From NCBI GenBank assembly GCA_025765615.1, contig JAIVFJ010000180.1, positions 1-64,000 of the forward strand: a stretch of DNA of 64,000 nt, in the 5' to 3' direction. The notes under the pieces were generated by a model, which was not told the DNA's origin, did not search any database, and saw nothing but the letters and a program-made list of their open reading frames with translations. Positions 1 to 10,493 of this stretch are shown here, one piece after another (the stretch's first letter is position 1; each line of letters opens with the position of its first letter). This stretch comes from Zopfochytrium polystomum. Taxonomy: Eukaryota; Chytridiomycota; Chytridiomycetes; Chytridiales; Chytridiaceae. The position numbers and the translations under genes are program-made.

Positions 1-762
1 AATATTCCCAGGAGCTGGCACATTCACATGCTCGCCTCTCCAGCAAGTCAGCGTCAAAATATTAAGTCTTTTCAAAAGCAGAGAAAACTGCCTCCCCTTT
101 TAAATGCCAGTGAGGCATTTCAACTTTGTTATGTGACAAATGCAGTCGGTATTGTCAAGTTTGGCAAGCCTCTGTTTTGATGTGCCAGTGTCCTTGCTGT
201 GCACTTCGTGAAGAGTGCGATGTCAAGGCACGATGACTTGTCCTTCTTGAAGCACTCTCAGACACAAAAACTTTTGAGAGCTTAAAAGTCGCCCTACCAA
301 GATGTATTGGGCTAGGGGACACCGTTGGGTCGTAAGGATCGGTGGATTTTACCCAAAATCCGAGCCATGGGGCCTGGTCGCTATTGCTCAGGATCATCCA
401 TCTGTTAATATATTATTACAAAAGAAAACTTCTTCCCCAAAGCTTGGACGCGATAGAGATATTTTAATGATGGTGATTTCGGGAGGGCGGAGATTCATGT
501 ACGTATTAAACTATTATTACAAAACAAAACTTCACCCCCTTCCCTGCCATCCCTTCCCCTCATCTATCTCTCCTCTCGCCTGTCTCCTCTCGCCTCCTCC
601 CTCCCTCCTTCCTTCGCTCCTTTGCAATTCAATACATCGCAGGCCCGCTTCGGGTTCAAAATGACGCACGCGCAACGCACTGATGGATGATGGGACGTGC
701 GTGGGCATGTGTGTACTCGTCGTCGGGCGATTGCAAATTCGGGGATGACGTGCAAGGGGGAC

Positions 763-835
<73 letters not shown>

Positions 836-1313
836 GTACCGTGCGTGTACTTGCAGCTGTGATTGTAGCGCACCCTACGCGGTGGGGTGGGGACGCGTAA
901 TCACGCGATCCAGGTTCGATTTTGTTTGGTGATTGCAGAAATAAATTTCGTTTTTTTTTTTCTTTCTTTCTTTCTTTTTTTCTTTTTTTCTTTTCCTCCT
1001 CTCTTTTCGCGTTTTTCGCCATTTTGGTCGTGAATAAAACCCCGCTTTGACCCAGGCCGGGCCGCTTTCTCTCTTGACTTGCCCCCGCGCCCCCCTGGGT
1101 GCAACTGGACCCCAGCAGCATCGACTGTTCTCGGTTGTTGATCGTTCGCTCCCTCTCCTCCCCTCCTCGGGCTTTAAGCCCCCCAGCCCCGGCCCCACCC
1201 CCCCCTCAAATAGCGTGGGTTAGTGGGAGCGGTGCTGGTGGTGGTGGTGGTGGTGGTGGTGGTGGTGGCGGGGAGCTCCCCGACGACTCGGATACCACTC
1301 CTTCCCTCCGACA
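1..1313. other. Gene-free left flank with microsatellites
   Basis: I see no supported gene here. The stretch holds a CT-rich block (about 530-630), an (AG)n microsatellite (767-833), a T/TTTC tract (951-1000) and a (GGT)n tract (about 1229-1268) that ends just before the first start codon. Short open frames in this region run through simple repeats and have no family character. Confidence 0.6.
767..833. repeat. (AG)n microsatellite
   Basis: Uninterrupted AG dinucleotide run of about 30 units after the sequence ACAGA. It generates spurious Arg-Glu and Leu-Ser open frames on both strands. Confidence 0.95.
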
Positions 1314-3027
1314 ATGGGCTGCAGCGTCTCAAAACAAGAGTACGGAAAGGTCCACGACGACGACGACGGCGGCGGCGGCGACAGCGACGGCGACGACAAT
1401 GATAACGACGAAAAAAAGGGTAGCGCGCAGAGGAGACGCGGCAACAAAGGCGGAGGCGGTGGCGGCGCGAGGACTGTCATTGCGGCTTCCCCAGGCGTTC
1501 CGATCGCAGCCACGTCATCAGCCAGCAGCTACAACTACCACCACCACCACAACCGCAACGACTACAACAACATTAACGGCGGCGGCGGCGGCAAGAACAA
1601 CAGCGACAGCTTTAACAACAACAACAGCAGCAGCAACACCCGCCCGCACCACCCCCTCCCACGCTCTCAAAGCGACCCGAGAGCGCGTCCGCCGACGCCC
1701 CCGCCGCCGTCGAGACGCAACTCGACGCGCCGGGAAAGACTGCAGCAGCAGCAACAACAGCCACTCGAGCCGGCGGCCCCCCGCCTGCACCGACCCAGCA
1801 CGACGGGCTCCACTCGCAACCCGCACCGCGTAAGCCCGGCCGACGCCCCCAAGCGCTCGTCCACCACCACCACCACCTTGCCGTCTTCCACCCTCGCCGC
1901 CGCCGTCGCCGCCACCACCGCCGCTGGCGCCAGCGGGGCAACACCGAACGCCGCCAACTCGCCAGCACCGGGCGGCATCACCGGCCCGACGCCACTGGCA
2001 GCGCACCACCACAACCGCAACGCGAACTACCAACACCACCACTACAACAACGCCACCGCCGCTCATGGGACAATAGTCCCTATCCGCTGCGCCCCGTCCT
2101 TCGGCGCGAGCACGCACGGAATCGGCGCGGGCCCGTCCATCACGTGGTCCGCCAGCGTGTTTGACGCGTCCGCGTCGGCCTCGGCTTTCCCCGCCGGCGG
2201 GGGCGCTGTCGCGTCGCCTCCTCCGACGGCGCGTCAGTACCCCTTCACCGGGGGCGGGGCCGGTGGCGGTGGAAGCGACCCCGACGCCGACGTCGACGCG
2301 TCCACCGCGTCCGCGTCCGGCAAGCCGCTGGCCGGTTCAATGTCGTTCATGTTCGAATCGGGCTCGTCCTTCCGCGGGGGCGACGCTTACCCTGCTTTCA
2401 CGGCCGCCGCGGGCACGCCGTACGCACCAAGGGCGCGGATGATGTCCTACAGGAGCGACGACACGGGGCGGGCGGTGTGGCCGCGGAAGCGCGTGCACAC
2501 GACGCGGACGATGCAGTCGGACCTGAGTTACTTTGGCGGCGACGCGGACGAGGACGTGGAGTGGGACGAGGAAGGGGGGGGAGGAGGATGAGGGCGAGGA
2601 CGCCGGGAACGAGGAGGACGGACCAGTCTTTGACGAGGAGCGAGAGTACGAAGAGGAGGAGGACGCTGCTGACGACTCGGCCGGGCTGGACGTGAACGCG
2701 TCGGCGAACCACGTGGAATCGGCGGACAAAGTGGTCAAAGATCGTTCGCGGCGGCGGCGGCGCCGACGACGGCGCGCCGTTCGCAGCGGCGCAGTGACGG
2801 ATCGCGGGTCGATGCTGCCAGAAGAGGAGGACACGCACTGCGACGACCCTTCTGTGGTCATTGTCCCTGGGGAAGAGAGCCCGATCGACCAACACGGAGA
2901 TTACAGCAAAGACCCCACCAGCAGCGGTGGCAACCGCGAGGAGGATGGTGGTGATGGGAACGATCTCAAAGACAACGGCATGAAGTTTGCTCCCGTCGAC
3001 AACTCCCAAACAGAGGCGGAGACGTAG
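1314..3027 (+). CDS. Low-complexity acidic protein with N-myristoylation/palmitoylation-type N-terminus (frame broken in G8)
   Basis: The protein starts MGCSVSK, a typical Gly2 N-myristoylation plus Cys3 S-acylation signal, so plasma-membrane anchoring is the likely fate. It continues with Asp/Gly, His/Asn, Thr/Ala and Pro/Ser runs. The first frame stops at about 2591, directly after a run of eight G (2574-2581). Counting seven G opens one continuous frame to the stop at 3027, giving about 570 aa with an acidic C-terminal third (Glu/Asp-rich around 2600-2690) and a poly-Arg cluster near 2745-2780. No catalytic domain is recognised, so the function is unknown. No intron is needed. The reading-frame break is either a base-calling error or a real mutation. 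The existence of a gene is fairly secure from the sustained codon bias and the MGC start. Confidence 0.6.
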
Positions 3028-3167
3028 AAAGCCAGCAGAGATGCAGGTCATGTTTGTGGAGAGAGAGCATGCTGTGTATTGCGTGAGCGATGATTTTTGG
3101 GTTGAGTGTGTGTTTTGTGTGTGTGTGAATAGAGCTGGTGCCCGGATCTGTTATGCCCAATCCTCGC

Positions 3168-3688
3168 TCACAACCCTTTCTGTGACGACGTGGCCGCCTT
3201 TTCGTACGCCAAGACCATCAGCTTTGGAAGGCCTTCGGCGATGCCGACAACGCAAGCGACTGCAAATAGGACGAAGACGTAGGTGCTGTGAGGCGACTCT
3301 TTAAGACGTTTGTTTTTGCGAGTGGGTCGGTAGTAGCATGCCATGCGGATGTGCATGCGGGTGGGTTTGGAGCGGGGTGAACGCAGACGTTGGCGTCCCA
3401 CATCACAGTGAATAACGGAAACAGACAGTTGAGCAACACTTGGAGCAGCACGAATCGACGAAGTCCCGCTCGCACCGACTCTCTCTCCAGCACCCCTCAC
3501 ACGCACCACTCACCCAGCCCCAGAGCAAAGAGGAGTGCGACGGCGAAGGCGGCCGTCAGGACGCTGCCCGCAAACACCACCGTTTGGCCGGCATCGTCTC
3601 GCCGCCGCGATACCGATGACGCCGTGGAAGTCGTCCACCATCCAGAGCTGCCCACCCCGCCGCTAGTGCCGGTGCCGCCGCTGGCCAT
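3168..3688 (-). CDS. Small two-TM membrane protein
   Basis: Exon 1 (3688-3507) encodes a Ser/Gly-rich N-terminus and a hydrophobic segment (TVVFAGSVLTAAFAVALLFA). Exon 2 (3285-3168) encodes a second one (YVFVLFAVACVVGIAEG) and a short polar tail ending SSQKGL. I joined them with donor GTGCGT and acceptor CTCACAG, which keeps phase and gives 99 aa. A more canonical GTGAGT donor seven bases upstream (exon end 3514) would shift the frame, so the junction is uncertain. I do not recognise the family. Two closely spaced TM helices with a short tail suit an ER or organelle accessory subunit, but that is only inference. It lies tail to tail with the upstream gene. Confidence 0.45.
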
Positions 3689-3931
3689 TTTTCGAAGAAT
3701 CGCAATTTGTCAAAGGGCGCCACTCCCCCAACTCGCTGTTACAAGTGACACGATGGCGAATCCCGCAGCAGGCGGGCGAGGATGTCATTCGCCAACGGGC
3801 AGGAATTACTTTGGGCGCGCGATATCAAATGCAGGAAGAGAGTCGAGGAGGAGGAGGAAACGATGAAGGACGCAATCACGACCACCATCACCACCACAAA
3901 AGAGATTCTACCTATGTTATATGTATAAACG

Positions 3932-4518
3932 TTACACGACGGAAAGCTTCTTCAGCCTGTCCCTCGCGATGGCCATCATGTCGGCCAGCCCTCTGTCCAA
4001 TTCGGCAGACTTTTCGCCGTCCGTCAAACACGAGCGGCCGTCGGCGTCCCGCCGCTTCACGGCTGCTTCAAGGGACGCCTCCAACACGTCTGCAATCTCC
4101 TGCCGTGTCCGACCGTTGACAAAGATGACGAATGTGAAGCCGTAGAGGTCCTTGTAGCGGGCGTTGAGGGACGCGAGGCGGGCAGAGATGTCTTCACTGG
4201 GGCCGTTGGTAGCGGTGGTTGTGGTCGTGGGGGTGGTGGTTGCTCCTCGCTGATCGGCTGGACGGACGTAGTGGTGGCCCTGCTCCATGTAAGAAAGCGC
4301 CGAGAGAGTCTGCTTTGGCGCCCCTGTCAAAGTCAAGACGAGGGCGAGGCGGCTGCGGGTCAGTGGGCGGTGTATCAGAGATGACGGGAGAGCGGGCTCT
4401 GATTCGATTCGATCCCGCAGAAGATTTCCAATCTTATCAAAGATTGGAAAAGGGTTTGCGCGTTGAAGCCGTCGTACCTAACCCGCCTCCCGCTCTGCAC
4501 GGTCTCTCGCTCTCCCAG

Positions 4519-4553
<35 letters not shown>

Positions 4554-4864
4554 CTTGTGTTGTTTCCCTACCGATGGCCGGGTGCGCGTTGATGACGACA
4601 AGCCTGTCGGCGAGCGGCATGTTTGCAATGGCGAGCTCCGCCGCGTCAATGACGGCGGCCCAGGAGGCGAAGGGGCTTGCGCGGGCCAGCGCGGCCGAGA
4701 GCGGGGGGGCGGCCTCGAACAAAAGATCGAGGGCGGCCTTTGCGGACGCGGCGGCGGCGGCGGCGGCGGGAGTGCCGTGGGCTTCTCCTAGATGATTTTG
4801 ATGATCCAAGGCTGCGTTGAAGTCGGAGATTGGCGGGAGGCGCGGGGGGCGTTGGTGGGTTCAT
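3932..4864 (-). CDS. OHCU decarboxylase (ureidoimidazoline decarboxylase)
   Basis: The enzyme decarboxylates 2-oxo-4-hydroxy-4-carboxy-5-ureidoimidazoline to S-allantoin, the last step of urate oxidation, usually peroxisomal or cytosolic. Exon 2 (4323-3932) carries the family core LNARYKDLYGFTFVIFVNGR followed by a QEI helix; exon 1 (ending 4572) carries NAHPAIG, which contains the family's conserved catalytic-type His. The join is GCCATCG|GTAGGG to TTTGACAG|GGG, phase 1. The natural N-terminus, containing LPPISDFNAAL, is reached from ATG at 4864 only if the G6 run at 4844-4849 is counted as five; otherwise translation could start at a Met at 4809. Length is about 227 aa, slightly longer than usual because of a Thr-rich insert. 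The 250-nt intron contains a (GA)n repeat on the coding strand. No C-terminal peroxisomal SKL is seen (it ends KKLSVV). Confidence 0.85.
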
Positions 4865-5182
4865 CGTGAGAGAGAGAGATATGGAGAGAGAGAGAGTGTG
4901 TGTGTGTGTGTGTGTGTGTTGGAGAGGGGGGTGGGTCGTCGCTGTGGAGAAATCTTTCTTCCAATTGACCCTTGTCAGGCCGGCCGCTCTTGTCACGAAA
5001 CAAAGAGAGAGAGAGACAGAGAGACAGAGGGAGAGAGGCCGAGAGAGAGAGAGAGAGGGAGCGAGATAGAGAACTTGAAAGAGGAGAAAGGAAAAAGAAA
5101 GAAAGAAAGAAAGAAAGAGAAGAAAAGAAAAGAAAAGAAAAGCAAAAGAAAATGAAAAAGAGAGAGAAAAAGAAAAAGAAGA
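4865..5182. promoter_or_regulatory. Divergent intergenic region filled with microsatellites
   Basis: About 320 bp lie between the OHCU decarboxylase (-) and the Lcp5-like gene (+). The region holds (GA)n, (GT)n at about 4897-4919, (GA)n at 5003-5070 and an AAAG-rich tract (about 5090-5180) abutting the plus-strand start codon. It is presumably a shared bidirectional promoter. No TATA box or specific operator is evident. Confidence 0.5.
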
Positions 5183-7497
5183 ATGCCGTCCTCGTCGTTG
5201 TCGCCTGCAACTTCTCCGGCAACGACGGCCAGACGGCGAGAACAACCGGAGGGCCTCGTCACAAAGACTAAGACGAAGACGACTAAAACGCCGACGTCGG
5301 CGACGGTGGTGAAGAAGAAGAACAATACCAACAAGACGACGAAGAAGAAGAATACCACCGCCGCCGAAGAAGACGACGACGTCGACGTTGTGGAAGCGGC
5401 TGTCCCGGGCACCTCCCACTCCCCCTCCTCGCCTTTGAAAGAAGCCAAGAAGTCGATCGAGCCCGCTATCACTGCTCCTCCCGCGCCGTACTCTGCCATC
5501 ACCACCACCACCATCTCTACCCCAGCCATACCCGCCAAAACACCAAAGACAACAACTCTAACAATAACAACGACAAGCTCAACAACCGCAGTAACAAACA
5601 CCACAGCAACCTCCTTAAACGCCGCCTATGACGCATTCGCTCCCAGCGAGATGATTGCGGCAGCCACGGCGAAGCGCCTCGCCGCGAGGCGTTCCAAGTC
5701 TGGAACCGCATCCCCATCCTCCCCCGACTCCAACACTGAAGAAGACCCGACTTCGATTCACCAGTTTCAGCAGGCTGAGTGTGTGTTTTAAGTCGTTTAA
5801 CGAGAACTGTTTCTTCGTCGCGGATCAGATTCTAACACTGATACTTCAGTAGAGGCCATTGCGTTCCTTGACAAACTTGCCCAAGCAGAGGCCTCCGAAC
5901 CAAAAAGACGGAAACCTGAAGTAAATTTTTCTTCGGGGCCACTTGTTGTGGGTGAGTGTTCCAGTGTGACAGAGTTGTAGATCCAGTGAGAACTTTTCGC
6001 GCTGTCCCCCCTTCCCATACCATGAATTTCGTGGACGCCTTGGGCAGAGCATGAGGTTACTTAGTGGCGCATCTTGCCCGAGGTGGACGCGAGGGCATAT
6101 CTGGCTCATGTTTTCAATACTTGAATCAGTGGTTGATCATGGAAGATGTAAAGGACACGAGTACCTGCAGGGCACGAAGACATCCAGTTGTGCCTTGTTG
6201 CGCCTGGTCCGAAACTTTGATCTTGCTCCAGCATTTCCCGTTTTTCTGTTTGCGATGACTGCTTCGTCTCACTAATTCTCTCTTTGCAGTGGACATCTCG
6301 GAGGAAGTACGCCAGCGCGTTGAGGCGGACATTCCAGCGTTTCTGCAGCAAGTTCAGTCGATAACCGAGCGGATCGCAGGGCTTCGCAGCAAAGTCAAGG
6401 AGATTGCGGAGAAAGTCTCGAGCAAGGAGATTGAAACCTCGAAAGGCGTCAGCTTGCTCGAGCTCAAAGTGCATAGCTTGCTCTCTTACTTGACGCACGT
6501 GTGCATGTGCATTCTGCTCAAGCTGAACGGTGCTCCTTTGGAAAACCATTCAGCAGTGGACGGCCTCGTTGAACTTCGTGTCGTTATCGAAAAGATTAAG
6601 CCACTGGAGCAAAAGCTCAAATACCAAATCGATAAGCTCGTCCGGCAGGCGACTCAGGCGTCGCGGGGTGAAGGCAAGTCGGCCACAACCAAAAAAGTCA
6701 GCGACGATCCAGATTCGACGGACGTGCTCCAATTCCGGCCGAACCCCACCAAACTGGTCGGAGCGACAGAGGGTGAAGATGGAGACATTGCGCTAACGGG
6801 CAAAGGCGCTGGCGATGATTTAGGGGGCGACGGCGTTTACCGGCCTCCGCGGATTGCTCCGATGCCATACGACGAAGAGGGCGGCCCCAAGCGGCGCCGC
6901 GGCGAGCTATCGGAGCGTGCACGGGAACGGGCCGCACGTTCCAGCATCGTCCGGGACTTGGCTGACACTTATGGTAGTAGGCCCGAAGAGCAGTCTGCCA
7001 GCGGAACGGGTTACGGCAGGAGCGAGCGGCTGCGGGGACGCGACGGCAAGGAGGTTGACCTCGAAGCCATCGAGCGGGCGGAGGAGGACCACTTTACGCG
7101 TTTCAGCATGACCAAGGAGCGGAACAAGATGGAGAAGCGTATGCGGCGACGGCTTGGGGATGCAGGAATGCGCGAGGAAATTGAAGGACTCGAGTCGCAC
7201 TTTGAAGGGTTGCATGCGATCGACCGGGCGGTGCGGGAAGAGGAGGAGGACCGGTTTGGTGCAATTGCTTTGGGCAAGCGGAACCGGCAAGGCGGTGGTG
7301 GCAGTTCGAAGAGACTGAAAGGCGGCGCGGAAGAGCTACTTGCGTCGGCCGCAGCAAAGCTGAGCAGAGAAATCGACCCCTTCGGAGAGCAATTGGAGAC
7401 GTTGAAGCGGACGAAAGTCAGAGAAAGCGACTCGGTCGGAGTGAAATCGAAGAAGGTGAAGAGGATAAAGTTGTATACGGGGAAAAAGGGAAGGTAG
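5183..7497 (+). CDS. Lcp5/neuroguidin-like SSU processome factor (Sas10/Utp3/C1D family)
   Basis: Exon 3 (6290-7497) contains the Sas10/Utp3/C1D signature LLELKVHSLLSYLTHVCMC followed by a PLEQKLKYQIDKL helix, and then the neuroguidin-type blocks LQFRPNP and YRPPRIAPMPYDEE. It ends in a Lys-rich tail (KKVKRIKLYTGKKGR) typical of nucleolar proteins. The family acts in U3 snoRNP/90S pre-ribosome maturation of 18S rRNA. I place upstream exons at 5183-5780 and 5829-5951; junctions are phase 1 and the full spliced frame (1929 nt, 642 aa) is open. Exon 1 adds about 200 low-complexity residues (Lys/Thr/Ser/Asp) not found in yeast or human homologues, so part of it could belong to the 5' UTR or be lineage-specific. 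Intron 2 (338 nt) is long for this locus. The core assignment is strong; the N-terminal extension is moderate. Confidence 0.85.
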
Positions 7498-7804
7498 TGG
7501 AATTCCACGGGCGAGCAAGAACTGATGGAGGAGAGAGTAATATAAAGTGGCCGGGTTCTGGGTCGATGAGCGCCGGTGTTTTCGGCACCCTTGATTGACG
7601 CAATATTAATATTTTGCGATGGGACAAGCAGGGCGCCACCCAGGGTGCCACTCCAGCAGGCAATCAAACGCCTTTCAGGCAGGAAGGAAGCAACGTGTGT
7701 GTCTGCAGGATTATTTCGGTAACACTGAGTATTGCCTCCATGGCAAAACAAGGAGAGGTTGATATTTACCTGAGAGCAAGAAAAAGTACATATTTGCTCA
7801 AACC

Positions 7805-8061
7805 TTTTACAGCGGTATCCCTAAAACTTTGGGGAACCAACTTGATTTCAAGTTGATTTCGAGTTGGTTTCAAGTCGAAATCAAGTTCGCAGCAAAGGGC
7901 CAGAGACTGACTTGTTTAGCTGGCCACTTGTCCATCAGCCTTCCTCCTGCGATGTTGTTTGTCTGCCTGTCTCTGGGCCAGTCCTCTGTGACTTGATTCT
8001 GACTTGAAATCAAATTGAAATCAAGTTGGTTCCCCAAAGTTTTAGGGATATGGCCGTAAAA
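7805..8061. mobile_element. Foldback/MITE-like element with ~70-bp terminal inverted repeats
   Basis: The left arm (about 7805-7874) and the right arm (about 7992-8061) are nearly perfect reverse complements, sharing CCCTAAAACTTTGGGGAACC and the following AACTTGATTTCAA block. A central unique stretch of about 120 bp codes for nothing. This suits a non-autonomous DNA transposon or foldback element. I could not define target-site duplications with certainty. Confidence 0.7.
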
Positions 8062-8983
8062 AATAACCCATCCTCGCCAGAGGAGTTCAGGTATCCGAAT
8101 TTGCACCGTATGGTGCCACGACCATGCTCCTCCGCCACCGTGGATCATGATCTGCAAAATTTCCCGCCAACCTGACCAACCGGGATTTTACGTATGTTTT
8201 GCATTCAAATTGAGGTTAAACCGTGGTTAAACCTAACCTCCAGTGTGAACAGATTCTCCCAGCACTGGTGAAACTTGTGTCTCACGTAGCAAGGCCTCGC
8301 AAGGTTGTTTTTGTTCTGACGGTCAGCTGTCCTTTCAGTCCAAGCAGAGGAGGCAGCCCTTGCTCAAGAGGGTTGAACTGCCCACTTTGGGACACACGAT
8401 GCCCCTCCTTGCACTTTAGGTTTCAAATCGACACCCGATAGGCGATAAATATCGCGATAATCCTATCATGAAACTGCGAAAACGACAACAATAACACAGA
8501 CAACGTGTTTTTCCACATTATCGCGAGAAGATTGTGACAAGATTTGTCGTTATCGTGGCACGTTGTCGCGAAAATGTCGACGATTAATAAGCAGACCGAT
8601 TCCAACTTCGACATCGATAGGCGCTGCCCACACCACTCTGCTACACGATACAACACCAATAGAAGGCGAAATGTCGTGGTAACGTACCGATTTGAAACCT
8701 TACTTGCGCTCATTCAGCGCGTGACAATGCTACTCCCACTTTTGGCTGTTCAGCAGCAAGTAGAAAGGCAGCCCTCAACAGCAATCAGTCCCACTTACAC
8801 GTGAAGGAAAGGGAGGACGAGTGTAAATAAGGAAGAAGGGTAAATGAAAGGGCAGAGTGAAAGGCCAGATCCCAATATAGAGAGAGACCATTGAGCAAGG
8901 TTTACGCGACTCCTCCCCTAGTTGGACAGAGCAAGCCACAGAAATGAACCGAAGGACACCTACTAACGCAGCCAAATGCCAAA

Positions 8984-9180
8984 CCTGAATAACTGAATAA
9001 CCACCACGTAATGAGGGTGGGAAGAAGAAGATATTCTGAACACTGGAAAATACCTATTCTCACAAGAGAGTTTCTTTATTATTTGATTACTAATGAGAAA
9101 AGCAAAAGATAAAGCCTGAATAACCGTTATGGTAAGAGTCGGGCGGGAAGAAGAAGATATTTTGAACACCAGAAAATACC
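8984..9180. repeat. Diverged direct repeat pair of ~70 bp
   Basis: Two copies (8984-9053 and 9114-9180) share CCTGAATAAC at the start and GGGAAGAAGAAGATATT followed by a TGAACAC-GAAAATACC block, separated by about 60 bp. No coding potential. Confidence 0.6.
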
Positions 9181-10493
9181 CTTAAAATGAAAGAAAACAT
9201 CAAAGTTAAAAATCTCTCAAACAATTAAGGACAAGGAGAGAGAGAGAGAGAGAGAGATGGAAATTGTCTAGGCTCTCAAATTGTCCAACATTTCGGAGAT
9301 TCAATTTGTCGAAGGCAATGGTGAAGAGAGGTTGGATCGGTATGAGGAGGGGCAGCGTGTGGTGTTTGGGGGGGGTTGGGGGGGAAGCGACCAGGACAAC
9401 GAGAAAAGGAAAGAAAAAATCACAACAAAACTGGAAAATCACGAAAAGGACAAAAACCTCGAAGACAAGTGTCACATACAGAGAGAGAGCGCTGGGGCCG
9501 ACTTGGTGTCTACATAGAAGCCCGCCCCCCCCGCCCCCAAAAGAAGATTCCTCTCCTCTCATGCTCGCCCTCCTTTTCACAAGCCCCGCACCAAACCGCC
9601 GAATCTCGCTTGGGTCACGTTCATTCAATCACAATGCAGGCTCGAAGCAAAGGTCGCTCGGCTTTGACGTTGCGCCGCCGACCGAGTGGGCGGTCGAAGG
9701 CCTCCCGTACTCGCCCTCTGACGCCGAGGCCCGGTTGCTGCAGTGCTAATCGACCGGCAGTCTGCCCCTGGTAGCCAGCTGGAAGGCGACACTTGGGGGA
9801 ACGGGGCAGAACAAGAATCGCCAGTCGGCTGGGGAAGGCGTCGGCGGCTCGGACGTCGACGACAACGAAGGAGTGGCGGGTGAACGGCATATGAATGTTA
9901 CGTCTTTGATCACGGTATATCAGCAGCGAAAGGGGGCTCAATGCGTTGGCAGGGTGGTGCGGGGTGGCGCTGCTCCTGCGTGACGCAGGGGGGTGTGCTC
10001 GGCAGTGGGAGGGGTGGCGCCTCCGCGCTTCAAGTTGGAGAAGGGGGCTGCGATTTTGGGACCGTGGAGAATGGAACTGCTGACAAAGGACGGCGGCAGT
10101 GCCGGAGTCCTGGAGGAATAGCTGCTCGCCAAAGTGGGGGGGTAGTTGCAATGATGAAATCTCCATAACGCAAATTGTGCAGCTTGTTGCGGGGTGGTCT
10201 CCGGCGTTCCAAAGCCTTGTGATGATTTTTCGTCCAGCTGCAATCTCTCCTCCGTAGTGAAGTCGCACACCCGCGCACGCGCTGGAATGTTGTGAGGGCA
10301 CTAATTGCAGTAGAAGTAGACTTTGAGTTGGCATTGTGGTTAGATTGTGGATAGTCGCCGGTCGTGGTTTTTTTGGTTCTTTTTTTTTTTTTTTTTTCTT
10401 TTCTTTTTTTTTTTTTTGGAAAAGAAGACAGCTTGGTTGGGCGGCGAAGGACCCGCCCACACACACTCACACACACACACACACGTACACCCA

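Larger units (their letters stand above)
7498..10493. other. Three-kilobase gene-poor region
   Basis: No convincing gene. It holds a foldback MITE-like element (7805-8061), a diverged 70-bp direct repeat (8984-9053 and 9114-9180), a (GA)n tract (9237-9256), G- and T-rich homopolymers (9367-9390, 10381-10417) and a (CA)n tract (10463-10484) that abuts the next start codon. Longer open frames (e.g. minus strand 9621-10466) lack domain character. Confidence 0.5.

Noticed and set aside
1518..2117. Minus-strand Val/Arg-rich open frames opposite the first gene
   Set aside because: Shadow of poly-Asn/Thr/His codons in the plus-strand gene.
3218..3493. Minus-strand hydrophobic open frame VLLQVLLNCLFPLFTV
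   Set aside because: It falls inside the proposed intron of the small two-TM gene and cannot be joined to either exon in phase.
9621..10466. 281-codon minus-strand open frame
   Set aside because: Runs from a poly-Lys repeat translation into low-complexity sequence; no domain, no splice support and overlaps the F-box gene's 5' flank.
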